A stretch of DNA of 6,918 bases from an uncultured Verrucomicrobia subdivision 3 bacterium (GTDB lineage: Bacteria > Verrucomicrobiota > Verrucomicrobiia > Limisphaerales > UBA11358). Below are positions 1 to 4,323 of the stretch, piece after piece. Numbering within the stretch: the first letter of the stretch is position 1; every line of letters begins with the position of its first letter. The notes beneath the pieces were generated by a model. That model was not told where the DNA came from, searched no databases, and worked only from the letters and a program-made list of their open reading frames with translations. The stretch is from assembly GCA_903861445.1 (NCBI GenBank), contig CAIOUK010000186.1, forward strand, positions 1 through 6,918, written 5' to 3'. The position numbers and the translations under genes were made by a program.

Positions 1-1179
1 CTGTCCGCGCGCGCGCCGGATGGGCGATGTGTTTGATTGGGTTGTTTCGAAACGCAGCGGAGCTGGCTCGGAGGCCGAGCGATGCACCGGTTCGCGCGAA
101 CCGCACTTGGTCAACTCTGTCCGCAACGCGACGACCCGCTCGCATTCCTGCACGCGCAGGCGGCCGAGGTCGGTGAATTTGGGACAAATATCCAGAAAGG
201 GTGACATTATGATGGCCGTCATGATGCTATCCCCTAAGTCAGTTCTTCGCGAAACCTCAAGAAATTGGGCTTTTGACCTTGGAAGAAGAACGTCTGTCAA
301 AAAATGGGGGAAAGTTACGTCTATCTGCCAACTCGTAGGAGGCCAATTTGCGACTTCGACGAGCAACTCAACAACATCATGTTCTACTTTATGCCAACGC
401 CCGTCATCTTCAAACTCATTCAAAACTCGCTTTCTTGTGAAACTCGATGCCCAAAAATAACTGGCGCTCGAAGCATCCGGCTCAATTTGAAATTCGCCAC
501 CTTTCGGAAACGCTTCGGTGAGTTTGCTCGTCATCACCACATAAGGCGATTCCTCCGCATTCTCACCAACAATGTCAATTTCCCAGCCGCCGTGCTTAGC
601 TGAGAGCAGCAACGCCGACGCGAACTGCGAGCTTTCTTCAATGCTGACGCGACATTTTCCCTTCTTTGCGCCTTCGCCAAAAATTTTCACGGGCAGCTTG
701 TCGTTGCCTTTTTCCGATTCGACGCGATAGCCAAGTTTACGCAACGCCGAAAACAGCGCGGCTTGCGGGCGTTCGTGCATCCGCGGCACGCCGTGCAACC
801 GATACACGCCGCTGCCGAGGCACAGGAACGGCGCGAGAAACCGCGCCGCCGTGCCGGCATTGCCGACGAATAAATCCAGCAGCTGCGCTTCCGTGCCGCC
901 GCGTGGCACCGCGCCGCCATTGCCGTAAACCGTGATGGTGCGGTTGCAGGTTTCGGCGAGGTCGGCTTCCACATTCACCATGAAGCCGAGCTCTTGCAAA
1001 CACTCGACCATGATTTGCGTATCCTCGCTCCAGAGCGCGCCGCGCAAAACCGTCTCGCCATCCGCCAGCGCCGCGAGAATCAGCGCGCGGTTCGTGATGC
1101 TCTTGGAACCGGGCACGGTGATTTCCGCGCGCACCGGCGCGGTCAGCGGAACGATTTCGATGAGATCGGGCAAGGCCAT
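1..1179 (-). CDS. aroA: 3-phosphoshikimate 1-carboxyvinyltransferase (EPSP synthase), 3' end off the window and aberrant
   Basis: EPSP synthase joins phosphoenolpyruvate to shikimate-3-phosphate in the cytoplasmic shikimate pathway. The frame is open from an ATG at 1179 to the window edge (393 codons, no stop). Visible family motifs are PGSKS (residues 23-27, with the substrate-binding Lys26 and Arg31), GNAGTAARFL (106-115), RMHERP (133-138), SSQF (183-186), PDASSASYF (234-242), DSIMT (317-321, the catalytic Asp) and LRVQECER (341-348). In that last motif the Lys of the usual RVKE(S/T)DR is Gln344, while Glu345 is kept. Residues about 245-315 are poorly conserved and encoded by DNA of about 45% G+C, against about 67% in the 5' half. 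After TELTKCG (354-360) the sequence no longer resembles AroA, and the DHRMAM motif expected about 30 residues later is missing. It lies downstream of tyrA on the same strand. There is no Shine-Dalgarno: the start is preceded by AAATAAA and then a repeat element. Identity is secure; intactness is not. Confidence 0.9.
   Translation of the reverse strand, partial: MALPDLIEIVPLTAPVRAEITVPGSKSITNRALILAALADGETVLRGALWSEDTQIMVECLQELGFMVNVEADLAETCNRTITVYGNGGAVPRGGTEAQLLDLFVGNAGTAARFLAPFLCLGSGVYRLHGVPRMHERPQAALFSALRKLGYRVESEKGNDKLPVKIFGEGAKKGKCRVSIEESSQFASALLLSAKHGGWEIDIVGENAEESPYVVMTSKLTEAFPKGGEFQIEPDASSASYFWASSFTRKRVLNEFEDDGRWHKVEHDVVELLVEVANWPPTSWQIDVTFPHFLTDVLLPRSKAQFLEVSRRTDLGDSIMTAIIMSPFLDICPKFTDLGRLRVQECERVVALRTELTKCGSREPVHRSASEPAPLRFETTQSNTSPIRRARGQ
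88..103. repeat. 16 bp perfect palindrome at the point where AroA similarity ends
   Basis: CGGTTCGCGCGAACCG is perfectly self-complementary. It covers codons 360-364 of the aroA frame, exactly where recognisable AroA sequence stops. Two more inverted repeats lie between it and the window edge: GCTCGG/CCGAGC with a 3-base loop (66-80) and the 10 bp palindrome GTTTCGAAAC (44-53). An alternating CG run lies at 6-16. No T tract follows on the minus strand, so this is not an obvious intrinsic terminator. Confidence 0.8.
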
Positions 1180-1186
1180 TTTATTT

Positions 1187-1336
1187 AGCCACAGATGAAA
1201 CACGGATTGAACACGGACAAATACATCCGCAAATTTCGCGGATGATCGCAGATGAAATTGCGCCGGAACAAACCTGCGAAAATCGGCGCAACCTGCGGAC
1301 AGAAATCCGTGTTTCATCCGTGTTTAATCTGTGGCT
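1187..1336. repeat. 150 bp structured inverted-repeat element between tyrA and aroA
   Basis: The two 32-base ends (1187-1218 and the complement of 1305-1336) match at 28 of 32 positions. Each is built from units of the form AGCCACAGAT, AAACACGGAT and AAACACGGA. Inside are two further perfect stems: CATCCGC/GCGGATG (1224-1230 with 1238-1244) and TGCGCCG/CGGCGCA (1259-1265 with 1284-1290). The whole could fold as a long stem carrying two hairpins. It encodes no protein. It fills nearly all of the 162-base tyrA-aroA gap, starting 5 bases after the tyrA stop and ending 7 bases before the aroA ATG. The units look like a dispersed non-coding repeat common in Verrucomicrobia; this comes from memory and was not searched. 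No convincing target-site duplication was seen. Confidence 0.85.
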
Positions 1337-1341
1337 GAATT

Positions 1342-2226
1342 TCATTCGGATGAAGTTGAAGCGGAACACGCGCACCAGTTGTCGCGGCGCGATTTAGCGG
1401 CGGCAAAAAAGTTTTCCACCGCCTTGCCGTCACCGGTTTTGAGAACGGACTGAAATTTCTTCAGTTCCGCCACGAACGCATCCACGGAACGGGCGAGGTT
1501 TTTGCGGTTGGCCAGCGCGATGTCGCGCCACATCTCCGGCGAGCCGGAGGCGATGCGCGTGGTATCACGAAAACCGGTGGCACACAAGCCGACCTGGGAC
1601 TTGGGATGTTTCGGATCCAAAATCAGTCCCGCGAGCGCGGCGGCGGCCACATGCGGCAAATGGCTCGTGCGGCTGACCAGCAAATCGTGTTGTGCCGCAT
1701 CCAGCCGCAGCGTGCGGGCGCCGAGTGATTTCCAAAACTGTTCCACTTTACGGACGGCGGCGGCGTTGGATTTCTTTGTGGGCGTTACCACGCAAACGGC
1801 GTTGGCATACAAATCGGCTTTAGCCGCGAGCACGCCCATTTTTTCGCCGCCGGCCATCGGATGACTGCCAACGAAATGCGCGCCAACTTTTTTAACCAGC
1901 GATTCCAATTCACGAACGACGTCGGCCTTCACGCTGCCAACATCAGTGATGATGGCACCGCGTTTGAGCGCGGGCAGAAATTGTTCCGTCAGCGAACGCA
2001 TTTGGAACAGCGGGGTGCTGAGAATCACCAGATCCGCACCCGAAACGGCGGCGAGCAAATCGGTGGTGCCAAAATCCAGTGCGCCGATTTTTTCACAGTC
2101 GGTAATGGTCTTTTCGCGGCGGACGAAGCCGGCGATTTCCTTCGCCAAACGCCGCTTCCGCACGGCCAGCCCGATGGAGCCACCGAGCAAGCCAACGCCG
2201 ATGATGGAGATTTTCTGAAACTGCAC
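1342..2226 (-). CDS. tyrA: Prephenate dehydrogenase
   Basis: It oxidatively decarboxylates prephenate to 4-hydroxyphenylpyruvate with NAD(P)+, the committed step to tyrosine, in the cytoplasm. The 294-residue protein has the normal length of the single-domain enzyme, with no chorismate mutase or ACT domain. An N-terminal Rossmann fold carries GVGLLGGSIG (10-19), followed by TDVGSVK (94-100). SHPMAGGEKMGV (121-132) holds the conserved catalytic-region His122. SHLPH (188-192) and GFRDTTRIASGSPEMW (218-233, with Arg220 for substrate) belong to the helical C-terminal domain. The start is GTG, and an in-frame TAA upstream leaves no better choice. No Shine-Dalgarno is visible. The gene follows a chelatase gene after 65 bases and precedes aroA, an adjacency that makes pathway sense. 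The absence of an ACT domain suggests no direct allosteric tyrosine control through that module. The last ten residues run up against the repeat element. Confidence 0.95.
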   Translation of the reverse strand: MQFQKISIIGVGLLGGSIGLAVRKRRLAKEIAGFVRREKTITDCEKIGALDFGTTDLLAAVSGADLVILSTPLFQMRSLTEQFLPALKRGAIITDVGSVKADVVRELESLVKKVGAHFVGSHPMAGGEKMGVLAAKADLYANAVCVVTPTKKSNAAAVRKVEQFWKSLGARTLRLDAAQHDLLVSRTSHLPHVAAAALAGLILDPKHPKSQVGLCATGFRDTTRIASGSPEMWRDIALANRKNLARSVDAFVAELKKFQSVLKTGDGKAVENFFAAAKSRRDNWCACSASTSSE

Positions 2227-2233
2227 GGCGCGA

Positions 2234-2262
2234 AGGATAACGGATGAATCGGGATTCGTGAA
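2234..2262 (-). promoter_or_regulatory. Candidate tyrA promoter
   Basis: On the minus strand TTCACG (-35, 4 of 6 to consensus), a 17-base spacer and TATCCT (-10, 4 of 6) end 7 bases before the GTG start. Transcription would then begin about at the start codon. The spacer region also holds alternating GAATC-GATTC-GAATC units at 2246-2264 that could be an operator. The match is modest and could be chance; tyrA may instead be read through from the chelatase gene. Confidence 0.3.
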
Positions 2263-2291
2263 TCGTTAAATCGCCGAACTGCCGGAATAAA

Positions 2292-3128
2292 TCAGCGCGT
2301 CAACGCCGCCTCGCGGACGCGCTCCAAAATCACGTCTGCCAGCAACGGTTCGGTGCCGACGGAGGCGGAATACCAAATCAACTTTCCGCCACGTTCGGTC
2401 GGATTACGCCATGTCGGCTGGCCGGCGGCAAGGCGTTCCTTTACGAGTCGTTCTGGTTCGCCGAGCAGCACGGGAATGTCTTCGACCGCGTGCAGGCCGT
2501 CGCTGATGAAAAATGGCACGACCACAATGTTTTTCGTTTTCACGTTTTGCCAGCAGCCTTTGATGAATGGTTCTTCCTCCATGAACACGGCACCGACCTC
2601 CGCATAGATTTTGAGCGCACGGATCAATTCCACCTGCCGCTCGACGGCTTTGCGGGAATTGGCGTTGCGCCCGGTGCCATGTCCAGCAATGAACAGCGTG
2701 GTGTCCGCTGGCTTGAGCGTGCGCGGAAACGGAAATTGCGCCGCCACTTCCTGCGCCCGGGCCAAGATGACCGTAGTCATGCGTTCATGCGAACCAACGG
2801 GACGGCAGTAGTGCAGTTCTGAATTTTCAGTTTTTAGTTTTAAGTTGTCGGGAAAAGAAAAGCCTAATTCTGTCGGGATGATTTCCGTGCTGAAATAGCC
2901 TTCGCTTATGAACAGTGGCACGATGAAGACACGCGGCGCGGTAATATCAGCCAGAATTTTTTTGATCTGCGGCTCCTGCTTCCAAAATGCTTCGCGCACT
3001 TCGCCAAAAATTTTCCGGCGGCGCAATGCTGCCGCGTGGAAGGTCGCCGGCACGGCGGAACCGGCGTTCAACTCCGTTCCGTGGCCCAGCACGATCAGCG
3101 TGGCGTCGGTAAAAACTTCATTTTGCAC
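2292..3128 (-). CDS. Two-domain CbiX/SirB-type sirohydrochlorin chelatase-like protein
   Basis: Class II chelatases of the CbiX/SirB group insert cobalt or iron (nickel in CfbA) into sirohydrochlorin-type tetrapyrroles in the cytoplasm. The 278-residue protein is an internal duplication. The N-half has LIVLGHGTELN (11-21), QEPQIK (51-56) and PLFISEGYFSTEIIP (71-85). The C-half has LFIAGHGTGRN (145-155), EEEPFIK (184-190) and PFFISDGLHAVEDIP (205-219). The C-half keeps both metal-binding-type His residues (150 and 213). The N-half keeps His16, but Phe79 aligns with His213, so the C-half is probably the catalytic one. The linker includes residues 95-105, encoded by a 7-base repeat. The start is GTG with no Shine-Dalgarno; the next start-like codons fall inside the conserved LIVLGHG strand. 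No other cobalamin or sirohaem gene is in the window, so the metal and product cannot be assigned. It lies upstream of tyrA on the same strand. Confidence 0.82.
   Translation of the reverse strand: MQNEVFTDATLIVLGHGTELNAGSAVPATFHAAALRRRKIFGEVREAFWKQEPQIKKILADITAPRVFIVPLFISEGYFSTEIIPTELGFSFPDNLKLKTENSELHYCRPVGSHERMTTVILARAQEVAAQFPFPRTLKPADTTLFIAGHGTGRNANSRKAVERQVELIRALKIYAEVGAVFMEEEPFIKGCWQNVKTKNIVVVPFFISDGLHAVEDIPVLLGEPERLVKERLAAGQPTWRNPTERGGKLIWYSASVGTEPLLADVILERVREAALTR
2815..2846. repeat. Short heptanucleotide tandem repeat inside the chelatase gene
   Basis: On the plus strand the segment reads as degenerate 7-base units AGTTCTG, AATTTTC, AGTTTTT, AGTTTTA and a partial AGTT. It is A+T-rich within a G+C-rich gene. 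It is in frame and encodes residues 95-105, between the two chelatase domains. It resembles a small in-frame insertion of a dispersed repeat, but copy number elsewhere is unknown. Confidence 0.6.
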
Positions 3129-3135
3129 GCGAAGG

Positions 3136-3163
3136 AGTTAACCCAACTTCCCGCCGCCGGCAA
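3136..3163 (-). promoter_or_regulatory. Candidate promoter of the chelatase gene
   Basis: On the minus strand TTGCCG (-35, 4 of 6), a 16-base spacer and TTAACT (-10, 3 of 6) end 7 bases before the GTG start. The sequence before the start has CTCCTT rather than a purine-rich Shine-Dalgarno. The match is weak and is offered because its geometry resembles that of other starts in the window. Confidence 0.27.
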
Positions 3164-3193
3164 GCCAGCTAATCTGATTTTTAATGAAACCTT

Positions 3194-3221
3194 TTGACGG
3201 CGGCGGGGTCTATCCTACAAA
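3194..3221 (+). promoter_or_regulatory. Probable sigma-70-type promoter of the cytochrome c gene
   Basis: TTGACG (3194-3199), a 16-base spacer and TACAAA (3216-3221) fit the housekeeping consensus. The predicted transcript would start near 3228, about 10 bases before the ATG at 3238, too close for a normal Shine-Dalgarno. The promoter overlaps the earlier in-frame ATG at 3184, which argues against that codon as the start. Confidence 0.5.
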
Positions 3222-3237
3222 TTATTGCCACACATCT

Positions 3238-3645
3238 ATGAAAATAAACAACCTCATCCTCGTTACTCTGGCCGCCAGTTTTATCACCGCCGCTGCTGCG
3301 CGCGCGGAAGATACGGTGCCACCCGCTGCCAGCAAGACCGGCGTCACCTACGCCACGGACATCAAAGCCATTTTCGATGCCTCCTGCGTCAAATGCCATA
3401 GCGGCGACAAGGCCAAAGCCCGGTTGCACATGGACACGCTGGCCGGCGTGCTCAAAGGCACCAAGGAAGGCAAAATCGTCACGGCGGGCGATAGCGCCAA
3501 TAGTTTCATCATCAAGAGCGTGGCGCATACGACCAAAGATCACGATTCATGGATGCCGCCATTGAAGAACAAGGCCGGCATCAAGCCGCTCACGCCAGAT
3601 CAAATCGGTTTGATCCGCGCGTGGATTGATCAGGGCGCGAAATAA
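3238..3645 (+). CDS. Small exported c-type cytochrome (planctomycete-type cytochrome c domain)
   Basis: The product is a 135-residue monohaem cytochrome probably working in electron transfer outside the cytoplasmic membrane. The N-terminus MKINN, a hydrophobic stretch (6-20) and an ARA/ED cleavage site after residue 23 form a clear Sec signal peptide. One CVKCH haem-binding motif sits at 50-54, and MPP (106-108) supplies the likely axial Met. The segment with SGDKAKARLHMDT after the haem motif and LTPDQIGLIRAWIDQGAK at the end is typical of the planctomycete cytochrome C (PSCyt1-like) domain. An in-frame ATG at 3184 would add 18 residues ahead of the signal peptide and lies within the probable promoter, so 3238 is preferred. 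In planctomycetes and Verrucomicrobia this domain is often fused or adjacent to DUF1549/DUF1553 proteins. Here it stands alone, with its own promoter and terminator. Redox partner unknown. Confidence 0.87.
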   Translation: MKINNLILVTLAASFITAAAARAEDTVPPAASKTGVTYATDIKAIFDASCVKCHSGDKAKARLHMDTLAGVLKGTKEGKIVTAGDSANSFIIKSVAHTTKDHDSWMPPLKNKAGIKPLTPDQIGLIRAWIDQGAK

Positions 3646-3663
3646 GTTTGGAATCGTCTCCCG

Positions 3664-3701
3664 CGCGCCACGGATGAAAATTCGTGGCGCGTTTTGCTTT
3701 T
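3664..3701 (+). terminator. Intrinsic terminator of the cytochrome c gene
   Basis: A 9 bp perfect stem, CGCGCCACG with CGTGGCGCG (3664-3672 and 3683-3691), has a 10-base loop and is followed by TTTTGCTTTT. It starts 19 bases after the stop codon. On the minus strand no T tract follows the stem, so it acts in one direction only. Confidence 0.85.
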
Positions 3702-3737
3702 ACTTGACGCGACGCAACGCGAATTCGGTCTCATTGA

Positions 3738-3822
3738 TTAGTAATATGCAACTCGACAAGCTTTTTCCAGCCAGTCCACAGCCTTGCCGTCGAGTTGTTC
3801 CTGAATGGCGATGTGCGTCGGT
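3738..3822 (-). pseudogene. 3' fragment of a cupin gene (second copy of the end of the gene at 5572-5967)
   Basis: Read on the minus strand, this encodes THIAIQEQLDGKAVDWLEK followed by ACRVAYY and a TAA stop at 3738-3740. The 19 residues are identical to residues 105-123 of the intact cupin at 5572-5967. At the DNA level 3761-3819 matches 5598-5656 at 55 of 59 bases, and all four differences are transitions at third codon positions. No start codon or cupin metal-binding region precedes it: it abuts the stop codon of the DUF2237 gene, 9-12 bases away. It is a remnant of a duplicated or related cupin gene whose 5' part was lost or replaced. It is a fragment, not a functional gene. Confidence 0.8.
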
Positions 3823-3828
3823 GGAAAT

Positions 3829-4191
3829 TCAGTCTTTCACCGCGTGAGCTTTCAGCGATTCCAGATCCACGAATTCCAGCACGGAGATGTGGCTGGCTTC
3901 CAGCACGACGGGACAGGCGTGTCCGGCTTCGAACGCCTGCGCCCAGCTCCGCACGCAAACGCACCAGCGGTCGCCGGGCGTCAGACCGGGAAAATCGTAT
4001 TCGGGGCGCGGCGTGATGAGGTCGTTGCCTTGCAACACCAGATATTCGAGAAAGGGCTGGGTGACCTGGCAGCAGACGGTGTGCAGCCCGCGATCTTCCG
4101 GTCCGGTGCGGCAATAGCCATCGCGATAAAACCCGGTCACGGGCGCTTGACAGCAGCCTTGTAATTCTCCGCCTAATACATTCGTCGGCAT
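3829..4191 (-). CDS. DUF2237 family protein
   Basis: The 120-residue protein matches the conserved pattern of the DUF2237 family, whose function is unknown. Visible blocks are NVLGGEL (4-10), TGFYRDGYCRTGPEDRGLHTVCC (19-41), GNDLITPRPEYDFPGL (55-70), PGDRWCVCVRSW (72-83) and PVVLEASH (94-101). It is a cytoplasmic globular protein by appearance, without signal peptide or membrane segment. Eight Cys residues in 120 positions is notable. The start at 4191 (MPTNVLGGEL) places the conserved block at the N-terminus as is usual. An in-frame ATG at 4215 would add eight residues, but a weak promoter-like pair lies across it. The gene diverges from the MFS exporter gene, with 132 bases between the starts, and its stop abuts a cupin fragment. 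No reaction can be assigned. Confidence 0.85.
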   Translation of the reverse strand: MPTNVLGGELQGCCQAPVTGFYRDGYCRTGPEDRGLHTVCCQVTQPFLEYLVLQGNDLITPRPEYDFPGLTPGDRWCVCVRSWAQAFEAGHACPVVLEASHISVLEFVDLESLKAHAVKD

Positions 4192-4197
4192 GGCGGC

Positions 4198-4225
4198 AGT
4201 GTGCCGCAAGCCCATCGAGGGTCAA
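4198..4225 (-). promoter_or_regulatory. Candidate promoter of the DUF2237 gene
   Basis: On the minus strand TTGACC (-35, 5 of 6) and, after 16 bases, CACACT (-10, 3 of 6) end 6 bases before the ATG at 4191. The -10 is poor. The spacing to the start is the same as in the stronger cupin promoter at 5974-6002. Confidence 0.3.
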
Positions 4226-4251
4226 GCGACGGATTGGCGGTGACTGCCTTA

Positions 4252-4271
4252 CCATCAACCTTGTTTGATGG
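4252..4271. promoter_or_regulatory. Inverted repeat in the DUF2237/MFS divergent promoter region, possible operator
   Basis: CCATCAA and TTGATGG are perfect 7-base inverted arms separated by 6 bases. The repeat ends 7 bases before the candidate -35 of the MFS gene. Size and place suit binding by a dimeric repressor controlling the exporter, but no regulator gene is in the window. A transcribed hairpin is the alternative. Confidence 0.4.
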
Positions 4272-4278
4272 CACGAAC

Positions 4279-4306
4279 TTGATTGTTCGCCCAGATGGAT
4301 TATTGT
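4279..4306 (+). promoter_or_regulatory. Candidate promoter of the MFS exporter gene
   Basis: TTGATT (4279-4284), a 16-base spacer and TATTGT (4301-4306) form a moderate sigma-70-type match. Transcription would start near 4313, about 11 bases before the ATG at 4324. No Shine-Dalgarno is seen in that short leader. Confidence 0.38.
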
Positions 4307-4323
4307 CCGAGCCGGTAAAAATC

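Noticed and set aside
66..103. Intrinsic terminator at the left edge
   Set aside because: There are two good stems, but neither is followed by a T tract on either strand, and the aroA frame passes through both.
20..603. Open plus-strand frames of 146 and 99 codons opposite the 3' part of aroA
   Set aside because: They are antisense to recognisable AroA motifs (PDASSASYF, DSIMT) and resemble no protein family; they look like shadow frames.
1187..1336. CRISPR array or riboswitch in the tyrA-aroA gap
   Set aside because: The repeated units are inverted arms of one element, not direct repeats with spacers. I could not match the fold to a known riboswitch class.
3184..3237. Upstream ATG at 3184 as the cytochrome start
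   Set aside because: It would put 18 polar residues before a clear signal peptide and overlaps the probable promoter.
3731..4258. Minus-strand 175-codon frame overlapping the DUF2237 gene
   Set aside because: It is Arg/Ser-rich and out of frame with the clearly conserved DUF2237 reading frame on the same strand.
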